Positions 8,575 through 20,215 of a stretch of 30,511 nt of DNA are shown one piece after another (position 1 is the stretch's first letter; the number at the start of each line of letters is the position of its first letter). The DNA is taken from assembly GCF_001949145.1 (NCBI RefSeq), contig NW_019091418.1, forward strand, positions 1,935,565 through 1,966,075. Reading direction: 5' to 3'. The notes below the pieces were generated by a model that worked only from the letters and a program-made list of their open reading frames with translations, ran no database searches and was not told the origin of the DNA. A program made the translations under genes and the position numbers. The stretch comes from Acanthaster planci. Its lineage: Eukaryota; Echinodermata; Asteroidea; Valvatida; Acanthasteridae.

Positions 8575-10060
8575 ACATAAAGTAGGTCTTGCAGTTCAGG
8601 GTCTAGCGGCGATGTTTCATTGAACAAGTATTCCTCACGGCAGTCATCAATGGTAACAGGGCGCACGTCAACCTGAACGCGTGTCCCCGAAACAGTGCTG
8701 CCATTCGATCATCCATTCATGATTCCCAGTTTACGACTGGCAATATTTTGATTCTTGGTGGGCCTGATGGTATATTCCAAATAGTCGTGTTCGTCACTTC
8801 CAAATTGCATCGTGTATTTGGGGCGTAATCCTTGAATATATCAAGCCTCGGGTTCCATGGCTTCTGATAAGCGCCACAGAACGAAAGAAGACAACTGGGA
8901 AGGACAACTAACGTTGGGCAGGATAGCTCAGTTGATAGATAATGTGGTTCTGGAGGAAGCAAGTTCGAGTTTTGCTCCTGGCAGCTTCTTAGTTCATCTT
9001 TAGATTTAAAGATCAACCAGGTTGAAATTCGAAGTGTGAAAAGGTAGCGACATGATTAACGGGGTGATCAGATTGCTGTTGGGTATCAATGCTTGTAAAA
9101 GGCAGAGACATAACCTAAAAATACGTACGTTCTCAAAATCTAGTGAGCTTTATTATAAGCACACAGGCGCAAATTGTGGTGATGTTAAAATTAATGATGG
9201 TGTCTTTGTCTTGTGTCCTAAAAGAGCAAATATTACGGAGGAAAATATCAAAGTACGTGGAAAATTTAAAAAATGGCAATTAGAAAAGGAAACCCTTTGA
9301 TCTTTTTTGTGAAAAATTTATATTTGACTTTGTTGTATGTTAGTCTTGCATGGCATGTGTGCACAAGAAAGGTCAGTTCACAGTGCATGGGACAAAATCC
9401 ATGTGCTATAACTGGCTTTACTTTTTGGTGAGATTAACGAGCATATTTACACAAGAGGTTTGTACTAACATTCGTATCTTCCAATTCAACTGACAATTAT
9501 TGACTGATACAGATGTCTTTGATAACAATCATACATGTCAACCACTTTTAAACGATAACCCCCTTTTCAGCATTTACATTGTCAGTACTATTTTTGGATT
9601 CCTAGAGGCACTGTTTAGCAGATGGGCTGCTTCAAAGTACACAATTATAACATGTAGAACAGTGTCTATGACTAACGCAAACGTAGAGAAAAGGTTTTCG
9701 GGCTACGGCTCCAACATTGTACTCTAGCTGCCATCACTGGCTTATTCACGAGAACTGAACTGGGCATTTCATAAAAACATGTTTAAAAAACCTGAACTTT
9801 TAAAATTATTTTTTTAATTACCTTTTTATTTTGAGGATCCGTCAAGTTAAATTGATTTCGTTTAAATTGAATTCCGTTTAGCACGCAAGGACACTCCGTT
9901 CCCTCTCCTATAACTATACTATGCGGAGTACAACTGACCAAAACGTCAATTTAATGCTACAATATTTTACATCACAGAAAATATCTGTCATTTCGTAAAC
10001 TGACAAAGAAATCATTTTATTAAAGTCATTAAAATGTGGATTTTTGTGCTGTCAGTTACA
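8575..10060 (+). repeat. Duplicated segment, copy A (paired with 13038-14690)
   Basis: This segment aligns with 13038-14690 in the same orientation over nearly its whole length, with many substitutions and indels. Shared blocks include GGTGGGCCTGATGGTATATT, AGGCAGAGACATAACCTAAA, GTCCTAAAAGAGCAAATA, ACAGTGCATGGGACAAA, CAATTTAATGCTAC and GAAAATATCTGTC. It encodes no recognisable protein. It is either a dispersed repeat family with two members here or the remains of a tandem duplication with a period of about 4.5 kb. Confidence 0.85.
8924..8990 (+). repeat. tRNA-like (SINE-type) core within copy A
   Basis: TAGCTCAGTTGA (8924-8935) fits the RNA polymerase III A box and GTTCGAGTT (8963-8971) fits a B box, about 28 nt apart as in tRNAs. 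Flanking sequence does not form a proper acceptor stem by eye, so this looks like a decayed tRNA-derived SINE head rather than a tRNA gene. The equivalent position in copy B has the same two boxes. Confidence 0.5.
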
Positions 10061-10800
10061 GATGTTAGTAGAAAAAGAAAATCTAATTAAGAATTGTCAA
10101 ATACATGTTTATTCGGTCAGAAAGTTTACACACACAACTCCACACAACCCTACACAGGCATACGTCTGGGGTATTCCCTTTGTCCTCGTGAACAAAACTC
10201 CCACACAAGACGCAACAAAATTCCAAAACACTCCCATTTCAACCAAATTCACTTGCCGGGGTTGAAATTTCGACCGTATGTCCTTTATATAAATACTTCA
10301 ATTTTCTACAGATTTTTACCCATCACTAATTTCCCTTTTTGAGTTATTTCCAAATATCAGTTTCGTTAAATCCCTGTGGGGCACTCTCTCACTAGTACCC
10401 TATGGGGTACTTCCCATTGTTCCGGTACCCAACAAGGCACCACGTACAAGCGCACCCCACCCATGTTATTTTGTGCGCTTGGATCTTCTGAGTGGTCGTA
10501 ATCTTCTTGTTTGAAGTTCGGCTCGGAAAGTACTACTTGAGATGGCGCAGAACACAAGCCAGGGGCAAGGGACATTAAATTAGCCTCAGGCCAAACACAT
10601 TCAATCCCATTCACGAATACTTTCAGAACGTCAGATAGTCATGTGTAAAAAATAGACACCATTTTCCTTCATTCTTTAAAATCCCCGACCGGCTCTCGAC
10701 CGATAGGAATGACTAAACTGTCTAAGGTGTTCATGAATGATTAATTAAAAAAAAACCCACTAAATATACAAATAGAGCCACGAGAATTGTTCAGCGCTTT
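10061..10800. other. No gene seen
   Basis: The sequence is AT-rich with short unrelated open frames. A GC-richer patch at 10370-10600 repeats short elements such as CCCTGTGGGGCAC, CCTATGGGGTAC and CCCAACAAGGCAC, but it has no recognisable product on either strand. Confidence 0.4.
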
Positions 10801-10807
10801 TATGCAG

Positions 10808-11124
10808 GGTAGGGTCGCCGGTTGAACTGCCTTACATCTCCCGAACATGTGCTGGGCCTCACTGACAGAATGTTTCTCCAGCGAGTCCAAAATGCCCTGG
10901 CTCACGTGTATTACCGATTTTGGTGGTTCCTATTGTTCGACTTCAAAGGTTTCTATCAGCTTAAAGTCAAGCACAACATCCGGCCAGAGATCAGCATTTA
11001 TGAATCCAACAACCAAGCTTTATTCTATCTGTTCCACGGGAACCTTGCCTTAGAGTTTCCTAGACCAATGCAACCCAACACAGCATAAGTCCTCTTCAAA
11101 GCTGGTTCAGCCACTCACACAACG
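10808..11124 (+). pseudogene. Dead UGT exon, inverted paralogue of the exon at 21082-21400
   Basis: This is a copy of the UGT exon that encodes the second half of the N-terminal, acceptor-binding domain. It keeps an AG acceptor (ATGCAG at the 5' edge), RVQNALAHVYYR, QLKVKHNIRPEIS, YESNNQALFYLFHG and ALEFPRPMQPNTA. Compared with the minus-strand exon it has a 1-nt insertion near 10845 that shifts the frame, a one-codon loss after the Met of the MTFLQ block, and a TAC-to-TAA nonsense change at 11086. From the FLQ block to the stop it differs at about ten of some 75 residues. Homology runs past the GTACAG donor into the intron to about 11220, so this is a duplicated genomic segment, not a retrocopy. 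No other UGT exon accompanies it on this strand. Confidence 0.85.
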
Positions 11125-11220
11125 GTACAGTACATTGATGAAGGGGTTGAAAGCTTAAACTCCTCACTACATTTCGAAGTGCTTTAAGACACACAATGGC
11201 TTAACTGAGGTGAAATGTCT

Positions 11221-12616
11221 TGGGGAATACGTAAATGGTAATGTCCCAGATACGCGACATTCGTTTGCAAGAATGGACCCGAGGGCCGTTCTTGCCCACG
11301 AATGGCTCGTTACAGAGAGGCATTATCCGACTTAAACTCCATCCGCGACTCCTTTATTGTCCTAACGCTGCAACATTTTGCAAGAATGGCGTGTTTTTTG
11401 TTATTAAAAACTGCTTTGAAAATGAAGCCGGGTAGTGAATGTCCCGTTAATTCCTGGAGGAACTAATAGCACAACGTCCACAGTGCAACTTTTTTTATTG
11501 TAACCCAACTCCAGGTGAAAAAGAATCGAACTTTACAGAGTCAATGCAAAATTTCATTTGTTTATTTTATTATTCACCGTATTTGTCTGAGAAATCATCC
11601 CGTTTTTGTCAAAAGCAGTCTCTGTTGTATCTTCAAAAGATACATTTTCTGAAACTACGGGGCTCCCTTAGTTATTCCTTTAATGAGTCCACGACACTTC
11701 ACTTACAACTTTGGGAGGGCGACCGACAGGCATGCACACCCCTTTTATTTATTACTTCATTCGTTTAATTGATTCAGAACTAAGAACGCTCCTCTCTGAG
11801 ACCTTAAAGATCTCATGTCATTAGATTATGTCTTACTGACTGGTACCATTTACTGTCCTTGCAATCCAGACGTTACATTGTAAAATTACTAAGCAATACG
11901 TGAAATCATTATTGTTTTAATACTGTACCTATATCTAAGTATTGACGACGGTTCATGACCTTCAAATAAATTAAAAGCATGTGATAAATAATTGTCATTT
12001 AAATAATAACAATCTGTTTATGGCTTGTTCCATCATCGCCACATTCATATTATTTGTAGGCTAGAAAACCAAATGGGGGAAAAAACTGCGGGAAAAAATG
12101 GAAAAAAAACTTGCAAATAACAAGCATATGTTGCTATGATGAAGAAGTGTTTGCATGTCGGACCGCAGATGGCACATTCTTGCCACACCCCGACTTATAT
12201 ACCCGAGACTCATAGCTCAATACACCTCCTCGACACAGAGTGATACATTCCACAGTAAGAACTTAATTTCGTTCTAATTCGCTACCAAGCTCATCAACCG
12301 AACGAAATTACATTTTCTCTGAGCATCAAATTATATTTACTGCGTTGTTTTGATTAGTTGCCATGTCTGGTGTCAGCAGTGTCAATTTGTGCCAGGAAGA
12401 GGGAAGGGATGAAGAAAGGGGGGATGACTTTTGTGGCCATGGAAATTTGAGAAGCTAACGAGGGAGACAGGATGTGGATTTACATCTGTAATACGTACTG
12501 CACCCTTTTCAGAACCTTACATCAAAATGGCGTATATTTGGCTTTTTACAATTGTTCTCCAATTTTGAGTGCTATTGTACAAAAGTGCAATTGTGCCACA
12601 TGAAAAAAAGTATTAT
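11221..12616. other. No gene seen
   Basis: The sequence is AT-rich with short unsupported open frames. Poly(A)-rich and poly(G)-interrupted text at 12074-12110 is low complexity. A short purine-rich block lies near 12396-12425. Confidence 0.4.
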
Positions 12617-12839
12617 GAATTACTAATTCGTTATTATACGAATTACTAATTCCTAATGAGGAATTTTAATTCGTAATAGCAATTACTAACACTGCGAATT
12701 ATTAATTCGTAACTACGGATTAGTAATTCGTAACAACAAATTAGTGATTTGTTGTTAAGGATTACTAATACTACGAACTAGTAATTAATAATAATGGATT
12801 AGTAATTCGTAATAACGAATTAATTCGTTTTTACGAATT
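12617..12839. repeat. AT-rich tandem repeat with dyad-symmetric units
   Basis: The array is built of variants of GAATTACTAATTCGTAATAA. It contains TTAGTAATTCGTAA and TTACTAATTCGTTA several times, and both ATTAGTAATTCG and its inverse CGAATTACTAAT occur. Because the half-units are near-inverted copies of each other, single strands could form many small hairpins. The units are degenerate, so the array is not recent. The poly(T)-containing stretch after it has no repeats. Confidence 0.8.
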
Positions 12840-13037
12840 TGTTGAGCACTGATTTTTTTTCTTTCAGTGGCACGATTTGGCCTTCTTACTACTGAATACA
12901 GTTCAGTTGTTGGGAAGTCCGAAAAACTCTTTACAATCTGCCTTAAAAATTGGAGGGAATATTCAGTAGCCCATTCTACTTGTCAAAACGCGTGTGTGTG
13001 TGGGTGGGGGGTGATCACATCCTATCTTCTTCAGTAT
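12840..13037. other. Short unassigned stretch
   Basis: Nothing recognisable is present. It includes a GT/GGGT-rich patch (12991-13012) just before the second duplicated segment. Confidence 0.35.
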
Positions 13038-14690
13038 CTAATAGGTCTTTTAATTCGGGATGTATAGTGCGATGTTTAATTGAAAAAGTATCCCTCACGA
13101 CGTCACACCTATGGCAATAGAGCCCTCGTCAACTTGTACGCATGTCCAGTATTTAAACAGTGATGACATTCCATTCATGACATCCGGTTTACGGCTAGGA
13201 ATATGCTTAGCCTTGGTGGGCCTGATGGTATATTCCAAATGGTAATGTTCATCACTTCCCAGATTTCACCATGTATTTGGGGTGTGATTCTTGGATATAT
13301 CAAACTTCGGGCTTTATGGCTTCTGACAAGCGCCACAAAACAAAAAGATAGACAAATGGGAAGAGCCACACACGGAAGGCTGGATAGTTCTGTTGGTGGA
13401 GCACTGGTACAATATGCCAAGGGTTGCAGGTTCAGATCCCTTTTCAGTCAACTTCTTGGCTCGTCTTCAGAATTTAAGATCGATCAAATTGAAATTTGAA
13501 GTGTAAAAACTTAGGGACATATTAAAGGGGTGGGCGGATTTCTTTTTGGTATTAATGTTTGTAAAGGCAGAGACATAACCTAAAGTACACTCTTAAAAGC
13601 TAGTAATATTTTCTATAAGTGCGCAGGCGCAAGTTATATTGATATTTATGATGATGTCTTTGTTGTGTGTCCTAAAAGAGCAAATATAAGTATACGAAGG
13701 AAAGCATCAAATTACGTGGAAAGGTATAAAGAGCAGTAATGAAAAAAATAGCCGTTGGTGTTTTGGGAATGTTGTTTACTTTGTTATAAGTCTGCTTTGG
13801 CAAAATGGTTTCATTATGGAAAAAAACTGGTTTGTGTCGCCACAAAGTGATAGTTTTCGAGTAGCAAGAAAGGGTTATACAATACTCAGCATGTTAGGAC
13901 TGGAGAGATCAGTTTACAGTGCATGGGACAAATATGCAACAATTAGATTGTGGTGTGACTAACGACCTTTCGCCATATTTATACAAGAAGCTTGTACAAA
14001 TATACCAGTATCTTTAAAATGAACAACTGTTTTAACTGATATAGATATCTTTGATAAAAGTCATACATATTAACTGTTGTTAAAAGTAATGTCGTATCCA
14101 CCGGGGAAACTCCACACGGATTGCTTTACAAAGACAACTTCAAAGGTAAAAAGTAATCACCATATTTATTTATCAAATATTAGTACCAAAAACCCTAGGA
14201 AAACAACACCGTGAAGTAAGCACAGCAAAAACACGTCGAACTTGACTGACGACAAAAGGAAAGATGATGAAACGTTGTTTTCCTGCTCCAGCTACAGATT
14301 GAAATATTTCACTCTAGCTGCCATTATATGTTTATGCATGAGTACTAAACAGTGCAATATCATCACCCCCTCTAAAAAATGTACAGAGAAGTCTCAGACT
14401 TTGTTTAATTTTTGTTGCATTGGTTATCATATAATCAATGGATGCTTTTTGCCTGGTACTTGGTATTTTTCCATCCTTTCACAAACATTTTCGTGTGATT
14501 TTCGATGATTTTGGTAAGCAAATCGTTCTGGTTCTTATGTAATTCATTTGTACTGTGTGTTTCATGTGACAGGGCCAATTTAATGCTACGTTATGTTACA
14601 TTCATAGAAAATATCTGTCGTCTTGTAAAATGACAAAGAAATTTATCAGGAAGGAATCACAATCATTAAAATATGGATTTTTTCGGTCTA
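13038..14690 (+). repeat. Duplicated segment, copy B (paired with 8575-10060)
   Basis: This is the direct partner of copy A, starting near ATAGGTCTTTTAATTC and ending around CATTAAAATATGGATTTTT. It is longer than copy A because of insertions, mainly around 13740-13900 and 14080-14300. No coding region is convincing. Relative to copy A it shows scattered transitions and indels, indicating an old event. Confidence 0.85.
13385..13450 (+). repeat. tRNA-like (SINE-type) core within copy B
   Basis: TAGTTCTGTTGGTGGAGC (from 13385) resembles an A box and GGTTCAGATCC (13429-13439) resembles a B box with one extra base. The position corresponds to the tRNA-like core of copy A, so it predates the split of the two copies. 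Confidence 0.5.
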
Positions 14691-15237
14691 AAATAATTCG
14701 TACTCTAGTAGTACATACCAAATACCGCTGTTAACTTGAAGGTTCATCTGTTGCGATTAAAACACTCTAGCCTAAAAGCCTAAAAAGCCTAAAAAAGCCT
14801 ATTTGATAAAAATCAACCAACATTTTGTCTCCATTACTTGTCCAACGTTTTTACCTCTTGCTGCAGTTATCACTTCTGCACGTATTTATGAAATTAAATT
14901 AATAAGTAATTGATGGTATATTATAAATATTTCAATAAATTTCGCCTGATTCTGAACAGTTTTTCATTTTTTCCTCGGAATGTTTGCGTTGAATAACGAG
15001 ATTTCTACGATTCTACAATCCCCTGAGATTACCTGTCAAGGTACACGTAGCTGGTTAAAGCTTGCAAATTGTAATTATAGCTACAATTATAACAATTGTA
15101 GGCATATGTCTGTAGCAACGCACTTTTTGTTCATTGGTAAAACAGTCACACAGGATTAAACAATGCTTAAATGTGTTAATTTGGAGAGAATGGCAACAGT
15201 AAGCAACCCTATTGGTTACCAAAATGAATGGTGAAAC
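14691..15237. other. 3' flank of the UGT gene
   Basis: On the minus strand this follows the UGT stop codon and must include its 3' untranslated region if the gene is expressed. I found no confident AATAAA on that strand. A short slipped repeat of AGCCTAAAA lies at 14768-14802. Confidence 0.4.
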
Positions 15238-15526
15238 CTACTCCTTTTTAAGATGGCTTCTCCCGGCCTTAACACACATTCGCTTACAGCAGCAAAAGCA
15301 TAGATAAAAGTTCACCCCTAGGACCAACGCCAAGATGGTCAAAATGAAGAGATACACATCGAGAAGGTTCCGTTGGATGTAGTTCAGGTCCAGTACGGCC
15401 GGACGCAGGTGATCTCCGCCGAACTTGGTGACGTGCAAGATCCAGTGAGCAACAGTCTTTACTGGTGGAGACATGGCCTGCATATCCTGCATGATCATGG
15501 ATATACGCCGTGCGTTGTCTCGGAAC
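15238..15526 (-). CDS. UDP-glucuronosyltransferase, last exon (membrane anchor and tail)
   Basis: This is the terminal UGT exon, 289 nt including a TAG stop. The acceptor is GTGAACAG followed by GTTCCGAGAC. Its first base completes the AA|G lysine codon begun by the 220-nt exon. The 95 encoded residues start FRDNARRISMIMQD, continue with HWILHVTKFGGDHLRPAVLD and reach a transmembrane helix at about residues 54-77 (LLDVYLFILTILALVLG and onward). A Cys-rich juxtamembrane segment and the tail AGRSHLKKE follow. In the family this helix anchors the enzyme in the ER membrane with the catalytic part in the lumen. The tail has lysines at -2 and -3, not a canonical KKXX retrieval signal. The length is close to that of vertebrate UGT last coding exons. 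Confidence 0.92.
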
Positions 15527-18500
15527 CTGTTCACCATAAAAGTTGACACGAAAAAGAGAGGGTTGTGGTTTTAATATCCCATTCTAATTGGTAAGCACAC
15601 ACAAGGGATAGGCGACGGGGACCATGCATTCCTCCCTGTAGGAGCCATTTTATTATTTAAAAAAATGAAAGGCAAAGTTAAGTCTATTTTCACTTCTACG
15701 GAATGTTTTGTTGGGCATTGGCACATCTTGATTACGACACTTTTCCGTAAGTATTATAAGACCTACATTTGGATTACCAAGTTGTACGAACGGAGTGCAA
15801 GATCTTTCGTGCGGATTACTATCTGCACATGCGGACGTCCTCTCTGAAGGTGATGGGTAAGATATCAACCCAGTTTTAACGCAGTGTCTCCTGCAAAGGC
15901 TCTTTATCAGGCATCCGTCTTTTAGTTTGTTGGCTTTTTATATAGACCAAGCTTTTAGAACCCGCCCAGTTGTCTTAATTCGCCGTTTCTTCTTAGGCAT
16001 TTGCTCAACGTAGCCTTTATAATACCGTGTCTTGCAGAAACTGCTGCCAAATAATATCCTAATGTTACTTGGTGATCGTTATTGGTGATGCTTGCCTCTG
16101 ACGAACTCAAGTATCTAGAATGTTTATCAAAGCATTCAATTATAGCAATGCCAGAAAACTTCAACATTACTTATCATAGCCATCCATATGCCATGTTTAG
16201 TTGGGTCCAGTATACCAGGCAAATATGGGACGGAGGGGGTACCCCCCTTACCTGTCCAATCCCAATACACACTCTAGACTATTGTCCCCTAGAAGTCTGC
16301 AAAGAATTTCTGAGATTCCGATCAAACAATGACCTGCCTAAAGGTGGAGGGGGGGGGAGTTCTCTCGGTCCCATATCTTGCTTCAAATGGGGTCTAGCAC
16401 TTGCGTATAGCCCCGGCATTTCAAACGATATCTTCTTGCTACAACACCATCAGCATTAATTTTAGCAAATGTTGAATTCAGGCAAATATTGTGTTCTATA
16501 AGACAAGCCCTTCCCCATTGCAACTAGAGTTCATCCAACTTGAGCAGATGTCTTCAAATGTTCTTCAACGAATGGTGCAATCATGAAGATATTTCAATAC
16601 CTTCTATATATCCCTTACTTCCTTAGAAGCCGGCTTGGATGTCTCTAACTAATGACTCTTCGGGGATTCAGATATCCCTGTCGCCAGCTTCGGGGGGCCA
16701 AAGGGCGACATATCACAAGAATAATATTTCTGATACAAATGGCTTTTACTGTTAGGGGAGTGGGAGCTGCAATGGGGCCCCAGTCCACCCCCCGCCCACG
16801 GTTTGTGTCGGGCCTGGGTTCAGAAAAAAGCAGGATAACAGGCACCTTGTCAGTTATACTGAGCTAGAAATACAGCTTCATAGTCTCTTGCCGGCCCATT
16901 TAAACTGTTTTAATTTGAACAGGAAATTTGTTATCAAGTGTGATTGAGGAATGCAATAACTTACTGTTAACAACAAGCCAATGGAAAGTAAATTGCTATG
17001 TTATTTTTGCATAATAATATATTTTAATCTTGAATCTTAAAACACACAATTTCTAACCTGCCCCCCTTTTTTTCAAGTACATTTGCTAATTTGAGCTAAT
17101 CTGCAGCATTTAAGAATTTTTAGTTTTGTTTAATGGCCAGGGGTATTAAACCTGTGCTGGCTACAAATAACATTTGCAGTTGTTATTATTATATCCTCCT
17201 CCCCGAACCAACAAACAGAAATACGGGTTTCGAAAAGTAAAAAGAAAACAAAACGCAAAAGAAAGGAAAGAATTTAAGAGAAAAGAGAATGGCGGGAGCA
17301 ACTTCAACCGTGATTCCTAATGATACACCAGTTCAATTGAACCCATTTCTAGCTCCTTCATTTTCCAAAGTACACGTTACAATCTGCTTTACGTTTTTGC
17401 ATGTTTGCAGGCCAACAGGACAGGTTAATGTTTTAAAATTTCTCTTTTTCTTTTTTTTTCTTGTTAAAAATTGACTGAATTGTCCCTCAAGCTATGGATT
17501 TCAGTATCACGCCGAGAGTGAACCAAAAAAATTTCTTTAGGAGCTACTTTTCCAAATCAGGGAGATTTCCTGAAAGAAGGAAGCAAATGAGATTTATCTG
17601 AAAATGTTATTCTGCAGATTGGATGGAAAATGTTTTCACACTTTTAATTTGAAAAAAGTAAATGTTTGAAACTGTTACGTAGCAAAGACAAAACTTAGAA
17701 CAAAACTCTCACGACAGTCCAGTCGCATCATGGGACTGGATGACAAACAAGCCATGGGTGTGTTCAATTAGCTCACATGTAAGCCAAACCTACACGACAG
17801 CGTTCGTTTAGCCATCACGTGATCTTCGTGCCTGTCCTGGTGTCAGCCACCACTACAAACGCTGACGAGAGGGTCTGGGGAGGCTGCCCGAGTGTAATGA
17901 CGTCACGGTTGGACTGTTCGAGCACGGACGTGATGGAACGTGGTGGGGACGTAACCTTTTACCCAGACTATCTTGGCGAATACGCTGCAGCAGTTCGATT
18001 TGCCTCATTTCGAGGTTTTCCTTGCGTGTAGCGCTGGTGTTTTCAGGAAAGCTTATCGAACGCACCCTATAAATTTTATGAGTAAACAAGTCAAACGTTA
18101 GGTGACATTCTGTTTCAAATACCTGTTCTGGTCTTCAAGTCACAGATGCATGCCACAGTGCACCTATTGATTACCGAAGAAATACTTTGAAGTAAAAAGA
18201 CAACTATCAAAAAGCTTCTAACATGAAAAAGCGCCGCCAAGAGTTCTGCTTTAAATTAAATGTGAATTCATTGCACGATGAAGGACTTCCCAAAGGTTTC
18301 TTTTTGAAAATCTTGAAATTTGGTTTTTGTGAAAAACGTTTTATTGAAAAGCTTTGCTGTAACATGATTGTTTGAAAACCTGGAGGCTTGATTTTGAATA
18401 TTTGATGAAAAGAAAACTCTTTCATGTTCACATGCACATTGAGTTTTACATAAAATGCATGGTTTGTTTCCCATCCAATCCCAATATGTGTCAGCCATTA

Positions 18501-19714
18501 TATACAGCCGGCTGAAGTCCACATGTGGTTAGAAACAGCTTTTACTTCAAATTGAGCATTTAGTCCATTGGTGTTAAAGATAGAGAATCCTTCAGATGTG
18601 AATTCAGAGTATTTATAAGTTTGCGTTTTAATAGATCCGTGAGATTTCTTGATACTTTGTGAATTATTCTTTTAGTTTTATACTGACAACTTTTCATAAT
18701 TTCTACTTGTTGGTAAACATTACACTGTGACGCAGCACTACCAAAGATCGACACCAGATACTAATAGGAACACTGAAACACTGTCCTGATATGTCATTGT
18801 TATTAACTTAAGTAGCATTTTGCACAAGCAAATAACCCAACGACAGACTGTCCTCAGAGTCGTTTTTTAAAAAAAAATTTGACACCGTGGGAACGACTTC
18901 AAGTTAGACCTAAAGATTTTTCAAACATTCGGACAACTTGGTGAAGGGCACTTGAATCAGCGACGTAATGCACTCTAAAAACTCCTGAGTCAAACTGACG
19001 CGGAATCTGTAGCTGTTGGGCTTGACTTTTGCCAGGTCAAAAACTAACCCTCTTCTAGGCCATGACGACCCTTTCCTAGTTCATGTTTAACCTGGAAATG
19101 GCCATATTTCGACCCAGAGGTGGGTCAGGTTCAACGGGACATTAATTCCGGGTCAATCTGAACCCAGGAGTATTTAGAATTTACTACACACCACTACTCG
19201 GGAGTACGGCTCTATTTTTCGGGTGCAAAAGTTAAGAAGTCTGTGCGCCAAAACGCCTTTCGTGGTCTGAACCTGACCCAGATCGAGTTGATGGATGTTT
19301 TGTAAAAAATTATATTGCCAACAGAAGCCTGCATTATATTTCACGGCCTAATTGCTTTTATTACAAAAATAGTGGTTTACCAAGGTTTAGGGTCCAGAAG
19401 CCAAATTGACTTTTTCCTGAAACAATTGTCCACTTTTCCGTCTTTGAAGAACCCTGAGAGAAGGGGGTAGTGCCGTTTCTGAAGTGTTTGTGCTTCCTTA
19501 AAATGACCTCCTTGACCCCATTTACCGTTGAACCCACCCCCTGGTATTCCCTACTGAACAATGATAAAACCTTGCGCTTCGTTAGATCTCGACAAACATT
19601 TCCTTATTAATTAAAAACTGAGTTTTGAATTTTGGTACTAGACTTACATGGCAGGATTGAACCTATGGCATTGTTTTGACCTAACGGCCCCTTGGCCACA
19701 AACTCCAATCTTAC
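15527..19714 (-). other. UGT last intron, about 4.2 kb, no host exon seen
   Basis: The intron runs from GTAAGATTGG at its 5' end to GTGAACAG at its 3' end on the minus strand. Open frames inside it, up to about 125 codons on either strand (for example 16082-16459 plus), have no recognisable domain. It contains a small inverted-repeat element (18966-19186), a GGGGGTACCCCC palindrome (16235-16246) and several homopolymer runs. Confidence 0.8.
18966..19186. mobile_element. MITE-like element with about 40-bp imperfect terminal inverted repeats
   Basis: The left end (18966-19005) contains CTCTAAAAACTCCTGAGTCA and then GACGCGGAA. The complement of the right end (19146-19186) contains TTCTAAATACTCCTGGGTTC and then GACCCGGAA. 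The two match at most positions over 40 bp. The interior has no open frame. A TA dinucleotide occurs at the outer edges, so a TA target duplication is possible but unproven. A second inverted pair, TGGGTCAGGTTC near 19121 and GAACCTGACCCA near 19269, partly overlaps and may mark a nested or larger copy. Confidence 0.6.
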
Positions 19715-19934
19715 TTTTGGTCGGAGATGACTTTCTGAATGGTTTGACTCAGTAACTCCGGCGTTAAGGTGGTGATGTCAAGAGCTAGCCCCACCCCCCG
19801 GTCCTCTAGCCGGTCAAAGTTGTCCTCCTGGTCTTCGAAGAGAGGTAGACCCACCATTGGTAGTCCAACCCACATCGCCTCGTACATACTAAAACTACCG
19901 CCGTGACTCACGAACACTTTCACGTTGGCATGTT
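19715..19934 (-). CDS. UDP-glucuronosyltransferase exon with the UGT signature motif (220 nt)
   Basis: This exon encodes the core of the C-terminal, UDP-sugar-binding domain. The protein reads HANVKVFVSHGGSFSMYEAM, then WVGLPMVGLPLFEDQEDN. Every position of the published UGT signature pattern fits, including the final Asp-Gln pair that binds the sugar donor. The acceptor is CACCCAG followed by AACATG and the donor is CAAAA followed by GTAAGA. It enters in phase 1 (G|AA) and leaves in phase 2 (AA|G), which match its neighbours exactly. A 220-nt length equals, from memory, the equivalent exon in vertebrate UGTs. The aspartate/glutamine pair and the HGG loop are intact, so the exon looks functional. 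Confidence 0.93.
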
Positions 19935-20215
19935 CTGGGTGGATCAGAAAAATTGACTTGGTCAAACTATCACCATGTTGACTTTGATAGCTCCCAACTA
20001 ACCGTAGAAGTGTTTATCGTAAGGATTCGGGAATACAGGGCCCCGACTGCAACTTCCGACGGAGACTGACGGTTGTCGGGGAGACTATGAATTTTAATAA
20101 AGCTGAATTGTGGAAGGTTAACGAACCCCTCTAAAATCTACATAATTAATAATCAATAAAAGCGAACATTTTGACAGCAGTGTTGAAATCGAATAAGGAG
20201 GAGACTACCACCCAC

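Noticed and set aside
8346-8666. A 106-codon minus-strand frame
   Set aside because: It shows no domain and overlaps the start of the duplicated segment, and I saw no equivalent frame preserved in copy B.
8924-8990. Functional tRNA gene
   Set aside because: A and B boxes are present, but I found no acceptor-stem pairing or proper anticodon arm, and the partner copy is equally degenerate.
15061-15104. Apparent palindrome around TTGTAATTATAGCTACAATT
   Set aside because: The arms do not match as inverted copies on close reading; it is AT-rich similarity only.
16082-16459. A 125-codon plus-strand frame in the UGT intron
   Set aside because: It is antisense to the UGT intron and spans a G-run and a palindrome. 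No domain or splice context supports it.
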